From assembly GCA_964527775.1 (NCBI GenBank), contig CAZGQS010000002.1, positions 1-64,000 on the forward strand: DNA of 64,000 nt, read 5' to 3'. This document shows, in pieces, positions 9,777 through 18,592 of this stretch. The notes below the pieces were generated by a model, which searched no databases, had not been told where the DNA came from, and worked only from the letters and a program-made list of their open reading frames with translations. Both the position numbers and the translations under genes were made by a program. This stretch comes from VMCP01 sp964527775. GTDB taxonomy: Bacteria; Bacteroidota; Bacteroidia; NS11-12g; UBA955. Each line of letters starts with the position of its first letter. Position 1 is the first letter of the stretch.

Positions 9777-10930
9777 TGAGAAGCCTGTTTTTTATTTTCT
9801 TTTTCTGTTGGATGTCAATTTCTTGGGCCCAAGAAGTTGATAGTAACGAATTAAAGCACGAGAAACCGAAGGTGCAGATTCCTGAGTGGATCAACCAAAT
9901 GGTCAATGACACAGGGAGCTCAGCCAAACCTAGATTCTTATTTTATCCAACCATAGGGTTCTCTCCAGAAACTAGATGGGAGTTTGGGGCAAGTAGCTTG
10001 GTGGTATTCCATTATAATAATGATACCAGTTTAAGGCTCAGTGAAATCAGTGCTTTTGGTTTTTACACAGAAATGAAACAAGTGGGCCTGTGGATAGATC
10101 ATGCTATTTACGGTAAAGACAATAAATTTCTAACCCTTGGTAAAATAAGATTACAGAATTATCCTTTGTTATACTATGGTTTGGGTAATAAGATTTCCAC
10201 CAGTCCTATGGCCATTGTTCCAGCCAATTATTATAACATTAGGGAGCGCTTTGTGTACCGATTAAAAGGAAATCTTTTTGCGGGTTTGGAGTTAGATTAT
10301 CAGCATTTAGCGAATCCTGAATTTAGATGGAATGAGTCTAGCTCAAGTCGAGACAGTTTTATTCCCTTAGGTGGCGGCGGAAGTAGGAATTTAGGCATTG
10401 GAGTTGGTGTTCTTTGGGATTCAAGGCATAACATTTTGAATGTGAGAGAGGGTTTTCTTGCCGAAGTGGCATTCTTGCACTATGGAAAGTTATTCAGTGA
10501 ATCGTTTCCTATGAATACACTATTTCTAGACGGTCGATATTTTCACGCCGTAAAAAAGAACCAAGTGTTGGCTTTGCAAGTGGTGGGGCAGTTCTCCTCG
10601 GGTGATGTGCCTTTTAATCAATTGAGTTTGATGGGTGGAGAGATGATTATGCGAGGTCATTATTTAGGAAAATACCGTGATAAGCAATATGTAGCAGCGC
10701 AAGCCGAATATAGATTCTTGCCCTTTGGATTCAGTAAGCGATTAGGGGGTGCCGTTTTCGCAAGTGCAGGAGCTGTTTCTTCGAGTTTTCCAACACAGAA
10801 TTATAAAATTGCAGGTGGTGCAGGATTGAGGTATTTATTGTTTCCAAAGAAAGATATTTTCACACGAATTGATGTGGGTTTTGAGAAAGAAGGATACGGC
10901 ATTTATTTCTTCATTGGAGAGGCCTTCTAG
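9776..10930 (+). CDS. BamA/TamA-like outer-membrane beta-barrel protein
   Basis: The 384-residue product has a signal peptide ending SISWA-Q and no obvious POTRA domains. It is rich in alternating aromatic/hydrophobic strands, for example ETRWEFGASSLVVFHYN, LRLSEISAFGFYTEMKQVGLWI and GAGLRYLLFPKKDIFTRIDVGF. The block GGSRNLGIGVGVLWDSRHNILN followed by REGFLAEVAFLHYG resembles the Omp85/surface-antigen barrel family, with a long loop-6-like stretch MGGEMIMRGHYLGKYRDKQY carrying the M/VRGY-like motif as MRGHY. It may assemble or translocate an outer-membrane partner, but single-barrel members have no settled role. Its ATG overlaps the preceding stop. Confidence 0.75.
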   Translation: MRSLFFIFFFCWMSISWAQEVDSNELKHEKPKVQIPEWINQMVNDTGSSAKPRFLFYPTIGFSPETRWEFGASSLVVFHYNNDTSLRLSEISAFGFYTEMKQVGLWIDHAIYGKDNKFLTLGKIRLQNYPLLYYGLGNKISTSPMAIVPANYYNIRERFVYRLKGNLFAGLELDYQHLANPEFRWNESSSSRDSFIPLGGGGSRNLGIGVGVLWDSRHNILNVREGFLAEVAFLHYGKLFSESFPMNTLFLDGRYFHAVKKNQVLALQVVGQFSSGDVPFNQLSLMGGEMIMRGHYLGKYRDKQYVAAQAEYRFLPFGFSKRLGGAVFASAGAVSSSFPTQNYKIAGGAGLRYLLFPKKDIFTRIDVGFEKEGYGIYFFIGEAF

Positions 10931-10939
10931 TTCATTTAA

Positions 10940-11767
10940 ATGAAACAGGCCATTGCACATCAAGTTCCGGCGTTTTTAAAGCCTTTTCCTTGGTTGATGC
11001 GATGGGTGCATTTTGCCCAAAGAATAACTTATCAAAGACATACCTTAGTTAGGAGAATTCTTAAATGGGAATTAATGGGTGTCTCAAGTGTGTGGGATGC
11101 TGGATGCGGCGACGGGCAATATTCCTTCTTTGTTTTAAATCAATCTACTACGGCCCATTTAATCGCTTCAGATGTAAACCAAGGCTGGGTATCGTTTTTG
11201 AATGAATATTGGCAAAGAAAGGGTCATTCACAACGCGCTCATGCAGTTTGTGAGGGGATTGAAGAAGTTCAATATGAGAATCTATTTGATGCAATCATTT
11301 GTGTATCTGTTTTACCTTACGTTAGAGATGTAAATCTATCTTTGGACAACATGCGCAAGTCACTTAAACCTGGTGGTAAGCTCTATTTATATTGCCCGGT
11401 TAACTTTTATACCGAGTACCAATTATACAGGAAGATGTTTGAGTCTTTTCAAAATTCAGAGAATTCGGCAAGTTTCAGACGGGTTTTTTCAAGCGGTGAG
11501 TTGCGGGATTTGGTGCAGAAAAATGGATTTCAAATTATTGAACAGCATTTTACCTACGGAAAATGGGGTAGGCGTGGACATGAAATCTGGTCTATCATCT
11601 CAATGTGGTTGGGTTCTAGCAATGTGTTTCTTCAAGCTTTGGGATTCTTATTAATGTGGCCTGCTGCTTTGGTAGTGAAAATCTTGCAATGGATTGACTT
11701 TCAGCAAAAATTGGATGATGGAAATGGCGTATTATTGGTGTTGAAAAATGCTCACACGAATGAATAG
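10940..11767 (+). CDS. class I SAM-dependent methyltransferase
   Basis: The 275-residue protein carries the SAM-binding motif I DAGCGDGQY (about residues 52-60), an acidic loop at the end of strand 2 (ASDVNQG) and the motif IV-like FDAIICVSVLPYVRD. The C-terminal third has a hydrophobic segment (VFLQALGFLLMWPAALVVKIL) that probably associates with the inner membrane. The substrate is unknown; the family includes small-molecule, lipid and glycan methylases. The 3' end overlaps the GH53 gene by 8 bp, so the two genes are probably co-transcribed. Confidence 0.85.
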   Translation: MKQAIAHQVPAFLKPFPWLMRWVHFAQRITYQRHTLVRRILKWELMGVSSVWDAGCGDGQYSFFVLNQSTTAHLIASDVNQGWVSFLNEYWQRKGHSQRAHAVCEGIEEVQYENLFDAIICVSVLPYVRDVNLSLDNMRKSLKPGGKLYLYCPVNFYTEYQLYRKMFESFQNSENSASFRRVFSSGELRDLVQKNGFQIIEQHFTYGKWGRRGHEIWSIISMWLGSSNVFLQALGFLLMWPAALVVKILQWIDFQQKLDDGNGVLLVLKNAHTNE

Positions 11768-12833
11768 GTGGTATTGGTTTTTATTATTGATTGGATTCAC
11801 CAGCGGCTGCGGGAAAGAGCCGTCAGTAGCAAAAAGTAAATTGAAGTTCAGTAATCCGGACTCAATGATAGTAGCTATGGATGTGAGTAGTTTATCTATG
11901 GTATTGAGAAGTGGAACTGCATTTAAAGATTTCAATGGCAAGGAAATAGAAATCTTTGAATTTCTGAAAGCCCAAGGAATTAATACAGTAAGATTTAGAA
12001 CGTGGGTAGGAGATGTGAATTATGGCCAAGATTCAATTCTGAAGTTGGCTAATTTGGCTCGTAGTAAAGGACTTTTGATTTGGTTGGATTTGCATTATTC
12101 AAATACTTGGGCAGATCCAGGAAATCAACAAATTCCGGTTGAGTGGAGTTCCAATAATATCAACAATCTAATTAGTGATGTTGGTCAGTACACCAAGCAT
12201 ATGATGCAAATTTTTGAACCTGATTTTATGCAATTGGGAAATGAAATTGATGGTGGAATGTTGTGGCCTTTAGGTCGAATTTCAGATACTGCGAACTTTT
12301 ATTCTCTTTGTAGGGAGGCGGTTAAACAAACCCGGTTATCCAATCCTAAGACTAAGATTATATTCCATATTTCTAATTATAAAAATGCCGATTGGTTCTT
12401 TAGCAGATTGAAACAGCACGGCGTGGGTTATGACATTGGCGGTGTTTCATATTACCCCAAATGGCATGGATACAATATTGATAGTTTGTATCAGACTTTA
12501 GAAAGGGTTTATTACTCTACGGGCAAAAGAATGATTGTAGCGGAGAATAGTTATCCATGGACCTTTGGATGGGCTGATTGGACAGATAATGTGATGGGCT
12601 GGGAGGGTGATTTACATCCTTCTTTTCCAAGTACTGCCCAGGGTCAAGCCGATTTGGTTAGTTTGTTGGTGAACAGATGCAAAGGACTTCCTTTCCAAAG
12701 CGGATATGCCTATTGGGAGGGTGTTTGGGTTTCTTCTGATGGACCTGAATCTAAGAATGGTTCACCTTGGGAAAATCAAGCGTGCTTTGACTTTAGTTTC
12801 AAAGCTCTGCCTGTGATGAACAGTTTCAAATAA
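11760..12833 (+). CDS. GH53 arabinogalactan endo-beta-1,4-galactanase, lipoprotein
   Basis: This endo-galactanase-like glycoside hydrolase should cleave beta-1,4-galactan. The signal peptide ends in lipobox GFTSGC, so the mature enzyme is lipid-anchored. GH53 hallmarks in order are MDVSSL near the start, INTVRFRTWV, GLLIWLDLHYSNTWADPGNQ, MQLGNEIDGG (acid/base E162) and IVAENSYPW (nucleophile E262). The length of 357 residues fits the family. ATG 11760 overlaps the methyltransferase stop; ATG 11748 would add four residues. No SusC/D pair lies beside it, so it seems to be a stand-alone galactan enzyme. Confidence 0.92.
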   Translation: MNRWYWFLLLIGFTSGCGKEPSVAKSKLKFSNPDSMIVAMDVSSLSMVLRSGTAFKDFNGKEIEIFEFLKAQGINTVRFRTWVGDVNYGQDSILKLANLARSKGLLIWLDLHYSNTWADPGNQQIPVEWSSNNINNLISDVGQYTKHMMQIFEPDFMQLGNEIDGGMLWPLGRISDTANFYSLCREAVKQTRLSNPKTKIIFHISNYKNADWFFSRLKQHGVGYDIGGVSYYPKWHGYNIDSLYQTLERVYYSTGKRMIVAENSYPWTFGWADWTDNVMGWEGDLHPSFPSTAQGQADLVSLLVNRCKGLPFQSGYAYWEGVWVSSDGPESKNGSPWENQACFDFSFKALPVMNSFK

Positions 12834-12839
12834 GGGAAT

Positions 12840-13280
12840 TTAACCCTTTGCATTAACCTTTAACGTAATTCCATCTACTGATTCAATTGCAACGGGGCTG
12901 CCTTCTTCTAAATAGTCGTTAGAGGTAGCTTGCCAATGGGTGCCGCGATATTTTACGGTTCCCGAATGGGTTTGATGATTCCAAATGGTAACAATTCCAA
13001 TTTGTCCTTCAATGTCTTTATAGTCGCCGTCTTTCGATTTGTTAAATCGTTTTTGGAGAGGTTTTCGGAGGGCGATTAAAGATCCCAAGGAAAGAAGTAC
13101 AAAACTGATGATCTGACCTGAAATGCCTAAATCAATACCCAAGTAAAGAAGTATGCCCGTGAGTAGAGCACCTATCCCAAGGAAAAAAAAGACAAAACCA
13201 GTAGATAGAAGTTCAGCGGCGAGCATGAAGAACCCAATGGAAAACCACAGGGTGTGTGGATGAATGCCCCAGAGTTCCAT
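12840..13280 (-). CDS. NfeD-like membrane protein
   Basis: The 146-residue protein has two or three transmembrane helices (FSIGFFMLAAELLSTGFVFFFLG, LLTGILLYLGIDLGISG, IISFVLLSLGSLIAL). A C-terminal OB-fold domain of the short NfeD type follows (DIEGQIGIVTIW to the end). Such proteins pair with stomatin/SPFH proteins in membrane microdomain quality control. Here the gene starts on the last base of the upstream SPFH gene (TAATG), the classic operon order. It is convergent with the GH53 gene, 6 bp away, with a weak AGGG/CCCT hairpin at about 12833-12847. Confidence 0.9.
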   Translation of the reverse strand: MELWGIHPHTLWFSIGFFMLAAELLSTGFVFFFLGIGALLTGILLYLGIDLGISGQIISFVLLSLGSLIALRKPLQKRFNKSKDGDYKDIEGQIGIVTIWNHQTHSGTVKYRGTHWQATSNDYLEEGSPVAIESVDGITLKVNAKG

Positions 13281-14188
13281 TATTTTTGACTTTGCTTAAC
13301 CACAGACATGGCAGCGGTTACCAGCGATCCAACGTCTGCGAAGTTGGCGGGTAAAATCATGGTATTGGTCTCTTTAGCGAGTTTTCCGTATTGTTCAACG
13401 AGGTTTTCGGCAACGCGCAATTGAACGGCCTCTATACCTCCGTCTTTTTGGATGGCAGCGGCCACCATTTCAATACCTTCGGCGGTGGCTTGAGCAATTG
13501 CTTTGATGGCTGAAGCTTCACCTTCGGCTTGGTTAATTTGGCGCTGACGTTCTGCTTCAGATTCAAGAACTACTTTCACTCTATTACCTTCAGCTACGTT
13601 GATGGCACTTTGTTTTTCGCCTTCAGAGTAGAGGATTTTAGCACGTTTTTCACGTTCTGCTTGCATCTGCTTTTCCATAGCATTTAAAACGCTGGCAGGT
13701 GGTGTGATGTTTTTGATTTCATATCGAAGAACTTTTACTCCCCAACCTTGGGCAGCTTCATCAATTGAGCTTACAACGGCACTGTTGATGTTGGTTCTCT
13801 CTTCGAAACATTTATCTAAATCAATTTTACCAATTTCGCTTCTCATGGTGGTTTGTGCCAACTGATTCACGGCGAATGAATAATCTCCAATACCGTAAGC
13901 CGCTTTTTTAGCGTCCATCACCTGTAGAAACACCACCCCGTCAACTCCTACTTGAACGTTGTCTGCGGTCACGCATACTTGTTCTGGAATGTCTCGGGCT
14001 ACTTCTTTCAAGGAGAATTTGTAGGCAATTCGGTCAACGAAGGGTATAATAAAATTTAATCCTGGATTAAGTTGAGAATGAAACTTTCCCAAGCGTTCAA
14101 CTACATGGGCTTGTTGCTGGGGCACTACTTTGACTCCCAAGAAAATCATAAGCAATGCAAATACTAGTAGGGCGATGGTTGCTGGCAT
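13280..14188 (-). CDS. SPFH/stomatin-like membrane protein (QmcA family)
   Basis: The 302-residue protein is anchored by one N-terminal helix (ATIALLVFALLMIFLGV), followed by the SPFH/band-7 domain (QQQAHVVERLGKFHSQLNPGLNFIIPFVDRI, then RSEIGKIDLDKCFEERTNIN). A charged coiled coil spans about 180-235 (EKQMQAEREKRAKILYSEGE). Family members oligomerise into membrane rafts and modulate proteases. ATG 14188 is chosen because the frame upstream of it begins only with TTG 14200. The gene is coupled to nfeD downstream. Confidence 0.92.
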   Translation of the reverse strand: MPATIALLVFALLMIFLGVKVVPQQQAHVVERLGKFHSQLNPGLNFIIPFVDRIAYKFSLKEVARDIPEQVCVTADNVQVGVDGVVFLQVMDAKKAAYGIGDYSFAVNQLAQTTMRSEIGKIDLDKCFEERTNINSAVVSSIDEAAQGWGVKVLRYEIKNITPPASVLNAMEKQMQAEREKRAKILYSEGEKQSAINVAEGNRVKVVLESEAERQRQINQAEGEASAIKAIAQATAEGIEMVAAAIQKDGGIEAVQLRVAENLVEQYGKLAKETNTMILPANFADVGSLVTAAMSVVKQSQK

Positions 14189-14244
14189 AATAAGTTGCAA
14201 TATAAGGTTTTAGGGTAATAATGTTCAACAAAACCGACCAACCC

Positions 14245-15552
14245 CTATGGATTAACGACCATGATGCCCCGTTGGTTGGAATTAGTGAGGATGTAAGTTC
14301 CTGGACATATACTAGGTAGAATAATGTGGTGATCCATTACTTGAAGGGTCTCTATCAATTGTCCGCTTAAGCTGAATAATTCAGCATTTCCGCTTTGCAC
14401 CGTTGGGACGTGCACTAGTGCCCCGCTTTGTGTTGGATTGGGAGAGAATACAAGTTTTTGAAACACCTGTGTGGAGTTATTCAGCTTGGGTTGCTCTTTA
14501 TCGATGGGCGAAATGAACTCTTCGTAGCAAGGCGCAAATTGATTGGACGCATTATGGTATTCCCCTGGAAACAATAGGTATTCATTTTGGACTCGTTCGG
14601 CTGTTCTACCAGGAGGCTCACCTGGGTTGTTACAATAAAAACTGCCGGACGGTGCATCTTTTGCTCCAAATCCTACGAATACCACTGACGCCTTTAATTT
14701 GGAAAGTTCCGATTTGGCTAAAGTAGTTGCACCGATTTTTTCTAGGGACTTTCTGATATTGGTGTCGGTCAAATCAATGCCTTTTCGTCCCATGGTAGAC
14801 AGAAAAATATGATCGCCTGACGGAATCGCGTTAATGAGGTCTATGAATTCTTGTTTGAAAGTTGATTGGTTTGGGTCAAAGAAATAGAAGGGGTCTTTTT
14901 CAGGGCAATTGCTTGAAATTCCTGGAACCAGTGTAGGTTTGAGTGTATTTCTATCTATGATGACAGCGAAAAGTCCAGTAGAACACGATTTTGACTCATG
15001 CAATGTGATGTTTGCTGGTCCACCCACTTTGATGCCATCATCGCCAGTATTGCCCATGAGGAAGAATGTTTCGTACAGGCAGTCGTTGTTGGGGTCTACA
15101 TTTGGTTTGACTTTGTAGTTTTGGGCTTCGCCCGATTTATCGGTGTACCAAAGTTGGATGTTGGTGCACATGATGGTGTCTTTCTGATCGGGATTTAGGT
15201 TGATGGCCGTTGCGAATATTTGAGTGTCGCCCGGAGGGATATCAAAATCGAAGCTCATTCTATGGAATCCTCTCCGTCTAAAGGTCATTCCATTACTCGC
15301 GGGGAAGGTGCCGCTGCTTCGGTTGAGTCCTAACAAAACCAAGGGATCTTCGGGCCAAAAGACCATGTAATCATTCATGAAAAACCAGGTACAATGGATA
15401 GAAACGCCGTTGATGGTATCTTTGCCGAGGTTTATGATGTAATATAATTGAGAATCTTTGCGGTCGTGAAAACCTGCCTTAAATTCGTAACTTTGGCTCT
15501 GAGCAATTTTGATGGAAAGCAACAATAATAACAATATGATTTTTCTAATCAT
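14245..15552 (-). CDS. T9SS-exported protein with ILEI/FAM3-like domain
   Basis: The 435-residue secreted protein has a signal peptide (residues 1-19, ending AQSQ). Residues of about 190-320 resemble the interleukin-like EMT inducer (ILEI/FAM3, PANDER-like) fold: GLFAVIIDRNTLKP, then EFIDLINAIPSGDHIFLSTM, then IRKSLEKIGAT and VVFVGFGAKDAPSGSF. This order of a D-x-x-T strand, a hydrophobic helix plus IPxGxxI strand, a helix with IGA and a final FVGxGAK matches the family. The last 75 residues (LVFSPNPTQSG on) are a T9SS sorting domain. In animals ILEI proteins are secreted signals; bacterial copies are known mainly as accessory domains. The function here is unknown. Confidence 0.65.
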   Translation of the reverse strand: MIRKIILLLLLLSIKIAQSQSYEFKAGFHDRKDSQLYYIINLGKDTINGVSIHCTWFFMNDYMVFWPEDPLVLLGLNRSSGTFPASNGMTFRRRGFHRMSFDFDIPPGDTQIFATAINLNPDQKDTIMCTNIQLWYTDKSGEAQNYKVKPNVDPNNDCLYETFFLMGNTGDDGIKVGGPANITLHESKSCSTGLFAVIIDRNTLKPTLVPGISSNCPEKDPFYFFDPNQSTFKQEFIDLINAIPSGDHIFLSTMGRKGIDLTDTNIRKSLEKIGATTLAKSELSKLKASVVFVGFGAKDAPSGSFYCNNPGEPPGRTAERVQNEYLLFPGEYHNASNQFAPCYEEFISPIDKEQPKLNNSTQVFQKLVFSPNPTQSGALVHVPTVQSGNAELFSLSGQLIETLQVMDHHIILPSICPGTYILTNSNQRGIMVVNP

Positions 15553-15597
15553 GGTAATTTATTGACGCTTTTTCATGAGATGGTTGCAAATTTTACA

Positions 15598-18357
15598 ATG
15601 AATATGAATTTTAAGTTAACGGTTTTTGTTGGATTTCTTTTTTTAATGGGGATTCAAACAGTTACTGCTCAAATGAGCGAGCCTCAAACCCGCAAAGAGT
15701 GGGAAATGGAACGATTGAAAGACCCTGAATTGGGACGAATTCCAGAACACATAAGGTTCAGAGAATTGGCATTCATACATGAATCTGGCGGAGCTGTGAG
15801 CAATCCTTTGGCCGTTCAAGGAACCCCTTGGATGCACCGAGGTCCTTATCATGTGGGCGGTAGAACCCGCGGTGCGGCGTTTGATGCTTTAGATCCTAAT
15901 AGAATTATTGCGGGCGGTGTTTCCGGGGGATTGTGGCTGAGTGAAGACGCAGGAAAAACTTGGAAGTCAACCCAGTTGCCGCATGAAATTAGCAGCGTTT
16001 CTTGTTTGGTGCAAGACCGTAGGAGAGGTTATGAAAACAATTGGTATGTAGGAACGGGCGAGGCATATGGTCAATCGGCAGGGGCACCAGGTGCATATTA
16101 TTACGGAGATGGCATGTTGGTCTCTTCTGACGGCGGAAAGTCGTGGTCTCCTTTAATGAGTACTAAAATCAACTCACCTACTGCATTTTCGTCTCCATGG
16201 CAGTTGGTTTGGAAAGTAATTGTGGATACCACTAGATATGATTCGACCATTCTTTATGCTTCTACTTATCAGAATGTAATGAGGTCTAACGATGGCGGAC
16301 AATCTTGGAAGGTGGTGAGAAAGACTGGAGCATACTTCAATGAGGTGGAAATTGATGCTGACGGAGTGATTTACAGCACCTCTAGTTCTGATGCTTCTAC
16401 GGGTAAAAAAGGTATTTTCAGGAGCTTAAATGGTTGGGATTGGGTTGATATCACACCCTCAACTTGGCAAGGTAAGGTGTTCAATAGGTCAGTGATGGGC
16501 TTCAACCAACCGACTCAGATGGATAGTTCTGTGAGGATGTATGTGATTTCGAATTTGGAAAACTGGGGAAAGCCGTTTCCAGATTCCCGGGGTGAAATTG
16601 AATGGGGTGGTATGTTCTATTTGGAGTTGCCTAGAAAGATTACCAATGATTCTGTTTTCGGGGGAAGTCTTTCGCGCATCCTTTCACAGCAAGATCTTTC
16701 GCAAAATTTGCCTCGCAAGAAATTGGCTTTAAACAGTTGGAGAACTCAAGGTAGTTATGACATGTTGGTGCAAGTTTATCAGAAGCCAGCCACCAATAAC
16801 GACATAGTTTTCATAGGTGGTACCAACCTTTTTAGATCGGAAAGTGCATTTTTTGATTCACTGAATACCACTCAAATTGGAGGATACAAGTTAAATACAT
16901 CACTGCCAAACTTTGAGATGTGGCCCAATCAACATCCAGATCAACACGTTTGGATGTTTCACCCAAAGGATCGTCAAATTGCCTTATCTGGTAATGACGG
17001 TGGCTTGTTCATTACGCAAAATTGCCTAGAAGATTCGGTTCGTTGGGAACACATCAATAACGGTTACTTGACAACTCAATGGTACACGGTAGCATTAGAT
17101 CCAGCAACGAACATGAGTGACTTGATGGTGGCGGGTGCACAAGATAATAATCAAATGATGGTGAATGATCGTTCGCCTGAAGCCGAGTGGGATATTGCCT
17201 ACCCAGGCGACGGATCATATTGTGCAGTAGAACCGGGAGGTAAGTTCGCATACTTTTCAAAGCAGTTAGGCAATACGGTAAAAGCCGAACTCGATGCTCA
17301 GGGTAAAGTCCTGAAAAAGAGGAGGATAGATCCTATTGGTGTCCCTCGAAACAATTATCAATTCATCAATCCTTACCTTCTTGATCCAAACAACTCAAAG
17401 GTGATGTATATGGCGGGTGGTCGACATATTTGGCGAAACGATAAGTTGAACGAGATTGTATTGGATCAAAGTACTGATTCCATTTCATTTGGATGGACGA
17501 AGTCGAAAGATTCGTTGCGCATAGTTACACAAAAGATTACCGCATTGGGGGTATCGAAGAACAATCCGAAGAATCGTTTATATTTTGGAAACAACGTGAA
17601 GTACATCTATTCAATAGATAGTGCAGATAGGGGAGAGATGAAGTTCAAGACGTTGAAAACGCCTTTGGTTTCGGGAAATGGCAACGTTAGTTGCATTGCA
17701 GTTCACCCAGACAACGGAAATGAGTTGGTGGTATGTTATTCAAACTATGGAATATACAGTTTGTTCAGAAGCAAAGACGGCGGCGAAACTTGGGAGAAAA
17801 TTGGCGGAAATTTGGAAGCTAACGTGAACGGAACAGGCGATGGCCCATCGGTTAGATGGTTCAGTTATGTGCCTGTGAAAGACGGCATGTTATATTTTGT
17901 GGGAACGAGCGTAGGACTTTTCGCCACTGATACTTTAAAAGGAACGGAAACTGTTTGGATTCAACAGGGCGCAGGTGAAATTGGCAACGCTGTGGTAGAC
18001 ATGATGGATTATAGAGCGATTGATGGAACGTTAGCGGTGGCCACTCATGGCAGGGGTATCTATTACGCCCGAATTTTTGAGCAGGACGCTATTTTGTCTG
18101 CAAAGGATTTGCAAGCGGTGAAGAATACGTGTAAAGTTTATCCCAATCCGGCTAGAGACAAGGTGAATATTTCTTCTGTTTCCCGCTTAAAGAAGGTTTC
18201 AATTTACACTCCACAAGGTCAATTACTGAAAGTGTTCAATGGAGGCAGTGAATTGAACTTGGCTTTGAGTTTAGAGGGCTTGAATGATGAACTGTTAATC
18301 TTGGTTGTAGAAACTGAGGTTGGGGTGGAGTATGTGAGAGTGGTGGTTGGTCTTTGA
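15598..18357 (+). CDS. T9SS-exported Asp-box beta-propeller (VPS10/BNR-like) protein
   Basis: The 919-residue protein has a signal peptide ending QTVTA-Q and two or more beta-propeller-like blocks with Asp-box motifs: SEDAGKTW, SSDGGKSW, SNDGGQSW and SKDGGETW. The fold resembles sortilin VPS10 or BNR/sialidase propellers, but no sialidase FRIP or arginine triad is evident, so binding or an uncharacterised hydrolase role is likely. The C-terminal KVYPNPARDKVNISS block begins a T9SS sorting domain. ATG 15598 is preferred, with 15604 as the alternative. It diverges from the ILEI-like gene across 45 bp. A heptamer repeat begins on the base after the stop. Confidence 0.8.
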   Translation: MNMNFKLTVFVGFLFLMGIQTVTAQMSEPQTRKEWEMERLKDPELGRIPEHIRFRELAFIHESGGAVSNPLAVQGTPWMHRGPYHVGGRTRGAAFDALDPNRIIAGGVSGGLWLSEDAGKTWKSTQLPHEISSVSCLVQDRRRGYENNWYVGTGEAYGQSAGAPGAYYYGDGMLVSSDGGKSWSPLMSTKINSPTAFSSPWQLVWKVIVDTTRYDSTILYASTYQNVMRSNDGGQSWKVVRKTGAYFNEVEIDADGVIYSTSSSDASTGKKGIFRSLNGWDWVDITPSTWQGKVFNRSVMGFNQPTQMDSSVRMYVISNLENWGKPFPDSRGEIEWGGMFYLELPRKITNDSVFGGSLSRILSQQDLSQNLPRKKLALNSWRTQGSYDMLVQVYQKPATNNDIVFIGGTNLFRSESAFFDSLNTTQIGGYKLNTSLPNFEMWPNQHPDQHVWMFHPKDRQIALSGNDGGLFITQNCLEDSVRWEHINNGYLTTQWYTVALDPATNMSDLMVAGAQDNNQMMVNDRSPEAEWDIAYPGDGSYCAVEPGGKFAYFSKQLGNTVKAELDAQGKVLKKRRIDPIGVPRNNYQFINPYLLDPNNSKVMYMAGGRHIWRNDKLNEIVLDQSTDSISFGWTKSKDSLRIVTQKITALGVSKNNPKNRLYFGNNVKYIYSIDSADRGEMKFKTLKTPLVSGNGNVSCIAVHPDNGNELVVCYSNYGIYSLFRSKDGGETWEKIGGNLEANVNGTGDGPSVRWFSYVPVKDGMLYFVGTSVGLFATDTLKGTETVWIQQGAGEIGNAVVDMMDYRAIDGTLAVATHGRGIYYARIFEQDAILSAKDLQAVKNTCKVYPNPARDKVNISSVSRLKKVSIYTPQGQLLKVFNGGSELNLALSLEGLNDELLILVVETEVGVEYVRVVVGL

Positions 18358-18490
18358 GTTTAGAGTTTAGGGTTTAGGGTTTAGGGCCGAGAGCTGAAGG
18401 CTGGCTGCTGGGTGCCGACGGCCGAGAGCTGATAGCTGAAGGCTGACGGCTGGGTGTCGACGGCTGATCACCGATCACCGAAAACCGGTG
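18358..18490. repeat. heptamer repeat island 2 (19 units)
   Basis: Nineteen degenerate 7-mers run without a phase break. One GTTTAGA and three GTTTAGG are followed by GCCGAGA, GCTGAAG, GCTGGCT, GCTGGGT, GCCGACG, GCCGAGA, GCTGATA, GCTGAAG, GCTGACG, GCTGGGT, GTCGACG, GCTGATC, ACCGATC, ACCGAAA and ACCGGTG. The array starts on the base after a stop codon and ends 4 bp before the 3' end of the minus-strand tRNA. The last units form a small hairpin, CACCG with CGGTG (18476-18490). Confidence 0.9.
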
Positions 18491-18494
18491 TTTG

Positions 18495-18566
18495 TGGTCC
18501 CGCCGCGAATCGAACGCGGATCTAAAGTTCCGGAGACTTTCGTAGTATCCATTCTACTACGGGACC
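18495..18566 (-). tRNA. tRNA-Arg (anticodon CCG)
   Basis: The 72-nt cloverleaf has acceptor stem GGTCCCG pairing with CGGGACC, D-stem GTAG/CTAC, anticodon stem AAAGT/ACTTT with loop CTCCGGA, and T-stem CCGCG/CGCGG with loop TTCGATT. The anticodon CCG reads CGG arginine codons. The discriminator base is A and the CCA end is not encoded. Confidence 0.95.
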
Positions 18567-18592
18567 GTTAAAAATATCGCTGCAAAGATAGG

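Noticed and set aside
18358..18385. Plant-type telomere repeat (TTTAGGG) suggesting eukaryotic contamination
   Set aside because: Only three to four units occur, they merge in phase into other heptamers, and bacterial genes flank them directly.
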